Assembly (NCBI RefSeq): GCF_000005505.3 | Contig: NC_016133.3 | Location: 31,613,008 to 31,677,007, forward strand | Direction of reading: 5' to 3' | DNA: 64,000 nucleotides | DNA from: Brachypodium distachyon | Taxonomy: Eukaryota > Streptophyta > Magnoliopsida > Poales > Poaceae | In this document: positions 8,797-20,599 of the stretch, piece after piece | Layout: every line of letters begins with the position of its first letter | How positions within the stretch are numbered: the stretch's first letter is position 1 | Notes under the pieces: model-generated | What the model saw: the letters and a program-made list of their open reading frames with translations, nothing else | The model's database searches: none | What the model was told of the DNA's origin: nothing | Made by a program: the position numbers and the translations under genes

Positions 8797-10830
8797 ATTA
8801 CTAGTACTGATCTGGATTAAGGAGGTTAACTTCGGTAGGGCATTGTAAGATTATTTTTTTTTGCTATCCATAGTTATCCATTGTAACTCCTGATTTAACC
8901 AAGCTGTTTCATAACTGCAAATAAATGGCAGTAATAAGTGACACATCCTTCAATTGCAATGATAATTGGGACAATTCACGTCTTAGTTGGGCCTCTGCCA
9001 CTATGAATCTCGATATATGGTGAGCATGCCACCAACTCGGGCCGCCGTTAGGTCCACACTCTCCGTCGTCTCGTTAATTTGACTATCCTCTTCGGTTATG
9101 GGACCCACCAAAACACTATGTCATTTTACCCGTTTCTGTTGGGTTCAATCACATGAAGACACACACGATCGAAAATTTATTTGGCCAAAAGCACCTGTCG
9201 TGTCTTTTCTTTTGTTTCTACTCAATATCTCACAACCTGGTTATAAGATAGCCCTATATGTGTATACATATACACAACCTAGCTACCTAAACCGACTAGG
9301 ATACACAGCTACTCAGACTTGACAAAACTCACATACATGGACACACTCCTGATCCGACAAGGACTCCTGACGTGGTTAATTAACTCAAATCCTAAACACA
9401 CAAGGATACCATCAGCACGTGCAGGCTAGCTTCACATGCAACTTGGACAGAACTAAAGTTCGCTCACGCACTGAAGCTAACACTAGCTCCCTGGTCTTTC
9501 GGCGTGACGGGTAAAATTGTCATCTGCATAGAACTAAAGTTGCTATCCTCACAGACTAAAGTTGTCACCCTCACAGAACTAAAGTTGCCATTGACACGGA
9601 ATTAAAGTTTTGTCACCCTCACAGACCAAAGTTGCCAATCTACAGAAATAAAGTTGACACGCCTCGTAACTAAAGTTGTCACCCAACAAGACAGGTGGCG
9701 CTATCTCATGCACAGTCTTCTCAATCGGATGGCTAGATGATCGTTCGCTCCGAGAGACTAAAGAGTGAACGTTCACTCAATATAAATTCCGTAAAAACTT
9801 CCTGTACGACTTTTAGCATCATGGCAATCAATCAATTACCTTTCGACAATAAAATCCATCCATTTATGTTGGTACGCAACACTACATTAAAAACTATATT
9901 TGCCGTTGATCTAAATTTAGTCACGCTAACCTATTACAACAAAAAAAATCATTTACCTTTTGACATTTAGTATGCTAATAAAAACATCCCGAATAATTAT
10001 CATCCAATAATTTCGATGCAAAGTTTACGTGCAATTCTAAAAAATTAGAACACAAGAAAATAAAATAAATGTGAAAATTAGCATTGCTATTCTACGTGAG
10101 GCAGACTCAAACTCACAACCTGCGCACATGGAGAGTGATGCCAACCACTGAGCCTGCAACCTAAAGCTGTGCACTGTGGCTTGTTTTATCTATTTAACTA
10201 TGTTTTTCTTCATAGAAATTTTAGCACGAATCTCAGCACATGATCCGATGGTCCACTACGTCGACTGAGAAAACGAATTTCTCATATGACTGTGCCCTAG
10301 CAATCTGATTTCTTATCTATACCGATGCACTTTGAATCCTTGACTGATTTGTTGATGATGGGTCGGAAGAAGATCAGCGAATCCACTGCGACAGCAAGAA
10401 TACATGACAAGAAGAAAAATATGTTCATTTGCAGATTTTTTTTCTTGGGAGTCGAATATATTCTTCTTCAAATATTTAAGATTTTCTGCAAAAGAAGTCT
10501 TAGGAGCACCAGATGTAAGTGATTGTCCAAGTGACTTGAGCCTTTCAGAACTCTTTCTCATTGTAATGCCCAACGTCACTTGTGGCAGCTCTCTAAGCTT
10601 CAAGACTGGCCTCACAGATCAACACATGTCTTTTCAACGCACTTTGTCCTCACTCATGCGCTCACAGGAGAAACTTCCCGATGTATCATGACAGATTTGA
10701 GAAAACTAATTTGAAATTGTAGATGCTGGTAGGTTTGTCTATGAAATTAATCAAACTTTAACAAATTTGATTTAAGATTTAAGATTTAAGGCAAAACTAG
10801 AGATTTCTCTCAATACTATTTGGTGTTGAG
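8797..10830. other. Spacer with low-copy-looking and repeat sequence
   Basis: No gene is supported. It contains the actaaagtt repeat cluster (listed separately) and an AT-rich part at 9740-10080. A segment at 10330-10690 has short open frames on both strands but no recognisable family. The part from about 10835 to 11074 is the GC-rich promoter and leader of the next gene. Confidence 0.5.
9440..9700. repeat. Degenerate short tandem repeat, actaaagttg(tc)a type
   Basis: Eight or more copies of a roughly 25-bp unit centred on agaactaaagttg, often followed by ccaccctcac, spaced irregularly. It is degenerate and non-coding, probably part of an unclassified transposon. Confidence 0.6.
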
Positions 10831-11074
10831 TTTTTTTAATGGGACCAGCCTAACGTTGGCGCTCGTGGGCCTGCTGCTCGGAAAGGCCCGCGGTGGAGCG
10901 GAGCTAGTTGAGTAGGCCGCGGCCGTTCAACCCAAGCTCTCAAGTCGACAGCTGCATTCCGTGCGTAGCAGGCTAGCAGCGTAGGGGGCAGAACGCCGGC
11001 GGCAAGAAACCCCAGCCACGCCACTCCTCTTTGCCGGACCACCGCTGCTCGCGCACTCCGAGAGGCCGGACGAG

Positions 11075-13750
11075 ATGTGCACCGCTGGCGCGTCCCTTCT
11101 GCTGCTCCCGCTCCACCCGCCACTCCCTACCGCGTCCGCTCTCCACTCCCTCCCACGCCGCGGCGCGCGCCTCCAGCTCCGCCTCGCGGCCGGGCGCCGC
11201 GAGACGCCCCCGCCCGTGCCCTCCGACGAGCTCGAATGCGTCGGCACGGGCACGGAGGTCGAGTGCTTCGTGGAAGACGACGACGATAGCTCCGTCGCGG
11301 CGGAGGATGGGTACGTCGCCCCCTCACTGGCGCTCGGCGGGAGGGAGTGGTGGGAGTGGGCGTCGCTGGTGTCGCCTTTCTTCTTCTGGGGCACGGCCAT
11401 GGTGGCCATGAAGGGGGTCATACCCAAGACGGGCCCCTTCTTCGTCGCCGCGCTCCGCTTGATACCCGCGGGCGCGCTCGTCGTCGCCTTCGCCGCCGCG
11501 CGCGGTAGGAAGCAGCCCTCCGGGTGGGCCGCCTGGGGCGCCATCGCCGCCTTCGGCCTCGTCGACGCCGCCTGCTTCCAGGTGAGGTGCCTCCTCCTCT
11601 TCCTCCTCCTCCGCGCGTGTGGATACAGATAGCTGAAACTCGTGAGCTTTAGCGTGTGTGGTTGTGCGGTTGCTGACGCGAGCTTGGATTGGTTTCTTCC
11701 TCTCTCTTTTTTGCAGGGCTTTCTCACGGAGGGCTTGCAGAAGACATCGGCTGGGCTTGGAAGCGTAAGGCAAACTGCCAAACTCTCTACGGTGTTACCG
11801 AGAGGAAGCAATTGGCCTGCCATTTTGATCCACTTACGAAACTGTGATCTTTGATGCAGGTCATTATTGACTCTCAACCGTTGACGGTTGCAGTCCTTGC
11901 AGCACTATTCTTTGGAGAGTCTATCGGCGCGATAGGAGTTGGAGGGCTCGTACTGGGTGTCGTTGGGCTTTTGCTCCTTGAGGTTTGCCTTTTTGTAATG
12001 CACATTCTACCTTTTGGTATGTGGTGTAGAACTTAGCTATCTCGATGCCTGAAATTGATCATACAAGTCAGTAACAAGTTAAATTCATGTTGCACTATTT
12101 CAATATTCTCCATGTCAATGTCATGATCACAACATTTGTGTTATAGAGTCTGATAAAGACCCATAAATTCCATTGGATAAGACTGCAGGTGGCATAACAC
12201 TAGGCTACCACATTTCGCAAATGCCCTTAACACATACATAATGCTATAGGTTAGTACTCTATTACCCGTCGGCCGTAATAGTTTGGAAGACACAAGTTCC
12301 TTGGTTTATAAATTTAAAGTGAACTCATAGTGCCTTTTCGAAAGAAAAATAAAACTAACCCTCATAGTAGTACTTGCAATCATTTCTTAGCGCAGGCATT
12401 CTGATATCTGATTTCTTCAACTATTGCAATGTCAAACTAAACACATTGCATCAACTGATGCAGAGGCCGAGGGTTCATCCTCCTTTTCGAAAAAAAATAA
12501 ACATGTGGCATATCAATCTGTAAAATGGTGAAAAGTTATTGCTCTTAATTTATACAAATTAGCCACATCATTCACTATGATTTATTGATTGCGTGTACTT
12601 GTGCTTTAGGTTCCAGCATTGTCAGTTCAAGGAAACGACACAACAGTCTGGGGAAGTGGAGAATGGTGGATGTTCCTCTCGGCTCAAAGCATGGCTATCG
12701 GCACTATCATGGTTCGTTGGGTATCAAAGTATTCTGATCCAATCATGGCAACAGGATGGGTACGTATCTGCAGATGAATATACGCGGATATTTTGTCACA
12801 AGCTAGTCTGTGTCATATGCATTCAAGCCAATTAATATGATTTCTTGTTTGTTTCTGCCAATCATCCTTTTTTCCATCGTCTATTTTGGGCAATTGTTCT
12901 GTACGTTTCCTGGGAGTGCTGATACAGTGGTCTATTTTGGGGAACTCAAATTATATTTATTGGTCTTTTTTTACAGCGATATTTGTCGGTCTTCTTATTA
13001 TTGTGGAGCTTAATGCACAAGGCAAATGCTTATAAATTACAACATCAAATGGACCTTGAGCCACGTTTGTTGGAAGGATCGTGTAAACCTAGTCTTTGAA
13101 CTTGAGAGTGATGGTTCCATGAGACTGTAGATGTTATCTCTATTGCAGATAATTCTTGCAATTAGAGCCTGTCATTACACCACTCAAATGATAATGTTAG
13201 CTTTATGGTTTGGCAGCACATGGTAATAGGTGGGATACCTCTGTTGGTAATATCTGTTCTTAATCATGATCCTGCTCTTAATGGACATATTCAAGAGCTT
13301 ACATGGAGTGACATATCAGCGCTGGGTTATACGTCAATATTTGGAAGTGCTGTCAGCTATGGTGTCTACTTCTACAATGCTACAAGAGGTAAGATCGAGC
13401 CCCACCAGTTCAATGCTGTTAGAACTTTCCACGATACTCTCTTAAGCATTTCATATCTACTTCTGTCTTATTACTGCAGGTAGTTTGACCACACTTAGCT
13501 CTCTCACTTTCTTAACTCCTATGTTTGCCTCCATTTTTGGGTAAGACTCTTCGCCGTACATTGGACTATCAATTTTTCTGAAAGATAAAATGCTATATTT
13601 GTAGCCTAACTCTTGGTCTGTGGCACTCCTTGCCATTTCAGGTTCCTCTATCTAGGGGAAACCTTCTCACCTGAGCAGATCGGTGGCGCACTTCTGACAT
13701 TGCTTGCCATCTATATGGTTAACTACAAGAGCATTGTTGGTGAGAAGTAA
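11075..13750 (+). CDS. WAT1-related EamA-type transporter, chloroplast (At3g02690-like)
   Basis: Seven coding exons: 11075-11581, 11717-11764, 11860-11982, 12610-12759, 13217-13388, 13480-13540 and 13642-13750. They total 389 residues, and all junctions are GT-AG with matching phase. Residues 1-70 are rich in Ser, Arg and Ala and resemble a plastid transit peptide, followed by an acidic linker. Then comes a drug/metabolite-transporter (EamA) body of about ten membrane helices, beginning WASLVSPFFFWGTAMV and ending near the C-terminal GGALLTLLAIYMVNYKS. Typical family features are the two EamA halves and the conserved D-SQPLTV segment that opens exon 3. The closest family match I recognise is the chloroplast WAT1-related protein At3g02690. 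Its substrate is unknown. Intron 3 appears to hold a retrotransposon tail. Confidence 0.88.
12370..12512 (+). mobile_element. Possible 3' tail of a non-LTR retroelement
   Basis: In intron 3 of the transporter gene, the segment tgatgcagaggccgagggtt followed by cctccttttcgaaaaaaaa resembles the 3' ends of grass LINE/SINE copies that finish in an A run. Only the tail is present and no coding part was seen. Confidence 0.35.
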
Positions 13751-14859
13751 TAGGCTGTTGCAATCTTCTTGTGAGATTCTGTCACAGATGGGTACTGCAC
13801 TGAAGCACCTGTAATGGAGCTGTACAAGAATTTGAATAGTACATAGTGCTGAACATCCCAACAATTTGCAGCTTGAAGTGGCATGGAGCATGTGCATTAC
13901 TCCACATTTCGGCCGAGAGATGGTGTGAGCTGGTGAAAAAAAGTTCTGTGACCTGTAAACACAATTAGATGGTTCACATTATATCTCCTGCTTTGCAAGC
14001 TACTGAGGCTACGAAGGATAAAACCAGCTTTTCTCAGCTTTCTTCAGTGCAGCTTTAAAGGGAAAAGGAACGCTTGTATGGTGTCATATGGTTCACATCA
14101 TAGCTGATGCAGTGATGCGTTGTAGGGTATCAAACAGAGAAGTTGTACAAATAGTTAGTTGTATATAGACTATGGGTCTTTCGAAAACTTTCTCACCTGA
14201 TGGATATAAAGCTTGTCGTCATCATGAGAACAGAATGCACGTAAACCCACACGTGTTCCAGTCTAAATCAATCATATTTCGGTTGAATTTCAGGGTTAAC
14301 CAATTCTGCGTTATTTAACCTAGAGTTGTTGGGTAGCAGCACACAGTATGGCACTGTATCTTTATATGCACATGTTGCATTGAATTCAATTGCAGTTTGT
14401 GTAACTGTCGTACTGCTCAATACAACTGTCTTCCTGTATAAAAAGGTAAAGAGGTCGTCACCAACTAAACTCTGCAGTTAGCCGGAAAAGAGGACTCTGC
14501 AAAAAACAGTTCATCTTGGGCAAACATTCTCTTTTTCTAGGCCACTTGAGTACACAATGCAAGGCAGGTAGCTACAATATTCATGCATCCAACAACAACA
14601 GTTGGATATCAGATTAGCACCAAAACTTCTGTACACATTAGTTACATCTTCAGCCAAGAAACACGGAACCTTTCAAGTCCTGATACATTTGGTATTTGCT
14701 GCAATCAAGCCGTATAAATCTATCATGTGAATGTTAAGACTCACTTTTACGAGGGTGATACACGTTATACGGTTTGTGTCCCTTGTCGGTGGTGTAAGCA
14801 ATTTCGGTGATTTCAAGTCTATAGCCATGGGGTTCTTCGCTCCCACGCAATCAGCAGGT
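13751..14859. other. Convergent 3' untranslated regions and short spacer
   Basis: Between the stop of the plus-strand transporter and the stop of the minus-strand DUF789 gene. Both 3' ends are expected here. No conserved polyadenylation motif could be assigned with confidence, and no other feature was seen. Confidence 0.5.
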
Positions 14860-17800
14860 TCACATTGGGTGAGTGATGAAGTAGTTGAAGTCATGGTGCC
14901 GGACTCCAAGCTGCTTAAGCCAGGATTCTGCGGCGCTAAAGAGGGAGACGATCCTCTTATGATCTCCTGACCTGGGGTTGGTCCACAGAGAACCTTGAAT
15001 TTTGTTTGCTGCGAGTCCAAAAGGAGGAAGCGATATTGCGTTGGCCTTCTTGTTCAGGTGGTCGTTTTGTTTCCCACTGGCAGCTGAACCATAGGTCATA
15101 GACTCGAGCGCGTGATCTGTAGATGAATCAAAAATACAGACCACCACGGTTTAGAAACAGTAATAGTGTCATCATGCTGCTCAGCAGTACAAAAACGGTA
15201 GCAAGGGCATCATTAGCGGAGCTGTAATTAGAGAATACAATACCTAATATGCTTCTTAGTATGCAAACCATTGTCAAGCTCAAAGAGTTGGCTTGATTTA
15301 GACACTAGTGCCATTATATTTTAGTGTGAAGTGGACAGCTGGTGTGTCTAAGTGCTATTGCACACATTGCAATCCAAGCAAGCTTGCACCACTGATTGTT
15401 AAGAGGTATATAAAATAATCCACCCTTCATGGTAAAACACATGCATTTCTACCCTTTAAGAAACAACTGCGTGCCTAAGAATAACTGAGAAAGTCATGGT
15501 ATGTGACAACGCAGTTTCTTTCTCCCCTTATCTGGGGAAAGAAACTGCCACCACCTACCCTTTTCTCATAAGCAATCAAGTTTATACACTTAAAAGCTAA
15601 GACACGAAGCCCTTTGAAACTGGCGATGGAGGTTTGGATGCAAAATAGCGACCTGAACAAACTCTTGAAGAAAAACTGTCACACTCTTGCAAGCTAAACC
15701 ATCGGTTTTCTAGGAAAACATTAAAATTCGCATGCCAGCATGCAGTAAAAAACATATCCTGGCCTTAACGAATCTAACATGCATCTTTTTTTCTGGAATA
15801 TAGAAACATAACTGAAGTCATTAAGCACAGTGTGCCTTTTCTATACACACGCCACACTCAAGCAATCAGTCTCAAGCAAGGTGACTGAGAAAGCTACAGT
15901 TCATTTGGGTTTCTTCCATCAAACGATAGCAGACTGCCACTCTTCTATTTAAGAATAGTTTAAACATATGCTGCCACCCCTACCAGGAAAATTCCCCCAT
16001 GGTATAAACAAAGATGTTCTGTGCTTGTGACCGACATACCTCTGCAGTGCATATCAGTGTCATGTGACTGAAGCAAACCATTGAGTAAGCTCGCATTTTT
16101 GCATTGACTAAATTGTTAAAGCCTAATATTTTAAGTGTTAAGGAGTGCTAACTCACAACTTTGAACTGAAGTGATGAAAGAGTGCATGTTTATAAAAAGA
16201 GTATTTGTATTGGTGAATGGAGCTGACATTATATACCGTGGCCTTGTGGCCATCTTCTTCCACGCAAAACGACCCAACCAAAATCAGGAGAGAAAATGCA
16301 CATACAGTACAAGATGAATTTGAATCAACATGTAGGAACATCTAAACAGTACCGAGGGAACCACCACAAATAAAGGTGATTAGTGATAAAAAATTTAACA
16401 ACGGCACCGCAGTCAAGCAATGGCACAAAAAACCTATGGAAATTATGAAACTCTTTTGCCAACAGAGTTGATAAAATTAGTGTCTTATATGCAACAGCAA
16501 CGTACCTTGAAATGCGGAGGAAATTGTATGGTAAGTTAGGAAGCATGCAGACAAGTCCTTCACATTGCGCTGGTAGGGAATGTGGTAGATAGGATACCTA
16601 AATATAGTGATATACATGAACGACAATGGTGAGCACTCTCATCACTGAGAACAAAATGAACAACCAAGAAAGGATTTTTCAACATAGAAATAGCACCTAC
16701 TACTTAGACACAAAGGAACGTTGAAGTATCACAACCCAAAATGAGCATAAACACTTCAACTGACAACAAAAATGATTGTACACAGGTTGATTCTCACTGC
16801 TTGCAATCTAGAATTGTAAAGATACATGTAACATAGAACAACCTTGCAAGCATGATGTGAAGAAACTCCTATGTTATATGATTGCTCATCTGCCAACTTC
16901 TTTTTCTTTCTTGTAAAGAACAAAAGTAAAGAGTGTATCATACCAGGCAACTGACATCCAGCTGGCAGGCGATAGATCGACGCTCTTCAGCGATGTCAAT
17001 CCAGGAAAGCCTTGGGATAGTTCATATACCTAGCAAAAGAAAACAATCTAAGAACGGAATTACACAGCATAGCTGTGATAAGGTACTAGAAGATATGACA
17101 TACAAAATTCACCTTATCCATGAGTGGGATCCTCCCATAAGGTGAGCAAACTTCAAAGAACTCAAAATACAAGTGTCCGGGACGCCTCCTATTCCCTGCT
17201 ACCATGTCGCAGTTAAACGAGTCGTCAGATGTTGAACTCCAGGATCTTGACATCTTCTCATTGTCCTCGTCATCACTCCAGAAGTCCATGCCATAATCTT
17301 CACCAAAACTCCTACAGGCAACAGACAACTGGTTCAGTCTACATCTAGAAATCAACATGAACTCAATATTGCAGCGCGAGAATGGGTCCTTTGTCCAGAC
17401 CTAGAAACAGTCAGGACTTTGTTGGTGTATAGCTGTATCCCTGATAAGTATGGAACATAGTATTGGACTACTTTGTCCCCTCCAAGGAGCTGCACTGAAA
17501 CTCCTGCGCCGTATGCGCTCCACTCATAGTACTGCTCCCAGAGGTCTGAGAGATTGAAGTACTCGACGCTGTCCATCTCGGCGTGGTGCCAAGCGTCAGT
17601 CATCAGCCGGCCATTCGTCTGGATCACAACATGATCACTGTCAGATTAAGACATGACAAATATGCATAGCCTACCTATCTACTACCATAAAATCCAAGGG
17701 CATTCATAAATACTGGAACAGTTGAGCAGCGGGCAGAATTGACAAGCCAAAGTCAGGAATTTATGTTCGCAACCGTCACCACCGCAGATACATCCCAATT

Positions 17801-18155
17801 AGGCAGCAGAGGAACACGAAATACAACTTGGTAATACTAGCAAAAATAATGAAGAGGGAAAAAAAAACGTATACACAACACAGGCACACTACCATTATTC
17901 TGTAACTGAACAAAGGCATGAGCAGTAGTAATTCAGTAAATAGAACTTGGGGAAGGCGATGTGTGGACGAGCAAAATCAGGAAATGAGTAATGACGAATC
18001 GCACACGCCGACGGATCAGCAGAGATGATGCCGGAGAATCAGAGGCGTGGTAGCAATTGCGTCACCTTGGGGAGAATGTGCGTGTCGACGGCGGGGGTGG
18101 TGCAGTCGAGGAAGCGCTGCAGGTTGGACCCGTCCTCCACCCTCTGCCCGCCCAT
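14860..18155 (-). CDS. DUF789 family protein
   Basis: Six coding exons on the minus strand: 18155-18066, 17618-17401, 17311-17113, 17029-16944, 16597-16506 and 15116-14860. They total 313 residues, with GT-AG junctions and consistent phase. Family hallmarks in order: NLQRFLDCTTP near the N-terminus, SDLWEQYYEWSAYGAGV, VVQYYVPYLSGIQLY, an acidic Ser-rich insert (WSDDEDNEK), YFEFFEVCSPYGRIPL, the LSPASWMSVAWYPIYHIP core, and a C-terminal LPPFGLAANKIQG plus a SWLKQLGVRHHDFNYF tail. DUF789 proteins are widespread in plants, and their biochemical function is not established. No signal peptide or membrane segment is seen. A pyrimidine-rich leader (minus strand, 18160-18520) precedes the ATG. The 1.4-kb last intron shows no obvious extra exon, but a missed small one cannot be excluded. 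Confidence 0.88.
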
Positions 18156-18529
18156 GGCTCCTCCGCCCTCCACACAGTTCCACTCCGTCCAGCCACACAC
18201 AAAACCGCCAGCAACCCAAAATCACTCGGGACCGACTGAAGAACGAAACCGAGCAGGCAAAAAAGAACAAAACGAGAAGAAGCCGGCCAAATCCTCCGCT
18301 TCACGGCGCTTGAGGGACTGCGGCGCGAGGCGAGGTGCTGCGGGAGATTGCAGAGGGGAAGAGAGTGTAGAAGAGGAGGGGAAGAGGAGGGAAGGGGGAA
18401 GAAGGCGACTTTATTCTGACCGAGGAGGAGGCGGAGGAGAAGCCGCGGCGGGGGGAGGGGCGCTATGAAACCGGCTACGGTTTGCTTTGCTCTCTTGCTC
18501 TCCTCTCTTCTCTCTCTCTTGGCCTCGTC

Positions 18530-18960
18530 GGACTGAAAACCAAACGCGTTCTCTCGCCCCCACGTCACTCACGAGGGGGCGGCGAGTCGAGTCTGTGTGT
18601 GGCCCAGAGGGCATAAACCCGTTAACCACCCGCGAACCGGACTTCGGGTCAGTTAAAGTATTCCTTTCCAGCTTTGACCCTCTTCCGCCCATCCGGTCAC
18701 GCATCCGCCCGGGACCCACCCGCTCCACGTAACCCCAAAACCAGGAACCGTTCAACTCTCAAAGCAGAGGAAGAGGCGTAAAGCCACACCCACCCATTTC
18801 TCTGCTTTAGGACCCGCTAGCCCGGTTAGCCGACGCGATATAACTTTTGGCCTGTTTCGTGAGCGTTTCGCTTTGTGTCACTGAAAAAAAGTTGCCTGCC
18901 TTTTTCGCCACTAATTTGTGAGTATTTATTTGCTCTTTCTTTCCAGTCCCTTTTTTTTTT
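18530..18960. other. Promoter region of the DUF789 gene and spacer
   Basis: GC-rich up to about 18850, then AT-rich with T runs. No TATA box could be assigned with confidence on the minus strand. Confidence 0.35.
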
Positions 18961-18971
18961 CTGTTGCCTTG

Positions 18972-20594
18972 CCTTTTTAACGGTTGTTTGAGTATGTATA
19001 GCTTATCTTTTCCATTTATCGGCGTCCATATCCGGATGTATAAGGAGATTTTTTTTTAGAAAAGCAGACGTAGAGTTATCCTTCGTTGTCTAAAATCAGG
19101 CTTTCGGTTGCTTTGGTATACCACTTGGTGGAAAATCCTAGAAGTCTTCTATTTATATTTTTTTTCTCCTTTTGCCATGGTTTAAATTGCTCAAAAAGAT
19201 AAAAGCAAATCAAATCGACACGAGATAAATATGGTCATATTGCTAAGATAGGATGTTGATATAAATCGATGGAGATGAACTTGGATTAAACTGACAGAAC
19301 ATCCACTTTATGGTCTTCATGTTGTTAACCTTTTTCATGAATAATTTGATCAACACTTACACCATGAATATATAATCCAGGGTTAATTTGATATATGCCA
19401 CTGCAATTTTGGCGACTTTGAAAAATGCAACTGCAATTCTCATCCTTGAAAAATGCCACGGCAGTGGCATCTTTGGACCCATTGTAGTGGCATTTTTCGA
19501 AGAATCTGCAAATTTGTAATGCCATTTTTTAAAAGATGAAAATTTCAGCGGCATTTTTCAAACTCACAAAATTTGTAGTGGCATATATCAAATTAACCCT
19601 ATAATCATATGTGATACGAAATCATAATCATATTAGCAGGTAATTTTAAATGTGAATCTAACATCAACAATTTTATGCTACATAAATATGTCATATAGTA
19701 GTAATATAGTAATTGTTGGTGAAATGGTTGTTTTAACCAGACAAAATAAACTTTATATTTTTGGGATGGATGAAGTACTATTTAGGTATGATTTATCTTC
19801 TTATATTCACTTATGGGTCCTATTAAATTAATTCTTAAGCAAATCATATTCTTTATGGCCATCCATTCTGTTATCCAACCACTTTTTAACAATTGTTTGA
19901 TAGTATGTACCTTATCTTTTTCATTTAGCCGCGTGCATATATGGATGTACAATGAGATATTTTTCGAGAAAAGAAGATGTAGAGTTATCATTCGTTGTCT
20001 TAAATCAGTCCTTTTTCTTTTTCTTTGGTGTCTACTTTCGTACATGCCGCTTGGCTGTAAAATTCTAGGAGTCCTTTATTTATCTTCTTTTTTTCTTAGA
20101 CTCACTTTGGCCAAGATTAAACGGTCAAATCGACACACGATAGATGTTCCCATATTGATAAGATAGGATGTGGTTATAAATTGGCAAAGATGGATCTGGT
20201 CTTATGTTATTTAGCTTTTATTCATAAATAATTTGAATAGCATTTACGTCATGAACATATGATCTATACGATACAAAATTATTTTCATATTAACTGGTAC
20301 TTTCAAATACGAATATAATAACAATAATTTATGTCACATAAGTATGTTATGTGCTAATAGAGTAACTGTTGATCAAACACTTCTTTTAACTAAATGAAAT
20401 ACACTTTATGCTTTTGGGACCGATAAAATGCTATTTAGATATGATTTGCCTGCTTATACTAACTTATGGGTCATATTAAATTAATTCTTTGCACACCATG
20501 CTGACATGCGTCCGCACAATGAACACGTAATTAAACTCATTTTTGCTAAGCAAATTATATTCTTTATGACCATCTTTTCTATTATCCAACCACT
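18972..20594. repeat. Direct tandem duplication of about 0.65-0.7 kb
   Basis: Copy A is 18972-19881 and copy B is 19882-20594. They correspond along most of their length. Examples are the ctttttaac-gttgtttga start, the tagagttatc-ttcgttgtct segment (19071 and 19980), and the end tattaaattaattctt followed by ttatccaacca. Copy A contains a 220-bp MITE absent from B. Copy B has about 55 extra bases near 20489-20545. No coding potential was recognised. Confidence 0.8.
19380..19599. mobile_element. MITE, Mutator-like, in one copy of the duplication
   Basis: 220 bp with inverted ends GGGTTAATTTGATATATGCC and its complement at the right, extended by a further dozen matching bases. It is flanked by tataatcca and tataatcat (7 of 9 identical), which suits a 9-bp Mutator-type target duplication. 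Internally it is rich in aaaatgccac-type repeats in both orientations. It carries no coding capacity. Confidence 0.75.
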
Positions 20595-20599
20595 TGCAA

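Noticed and set aside
10313..10691. Opposed ~100-codon frames upstream of the transporter
   Set aside because: Neither contains a recognisable domain or convincing codon bias. Kept as spacer.
11127..11880. Minus-strand frames of 100-316 codons over the transporter's first exon
   Set aside because: They are shadows of GC-rich exon 1. The plus frame has correct splice phase across seven exons and membrane-helix content.
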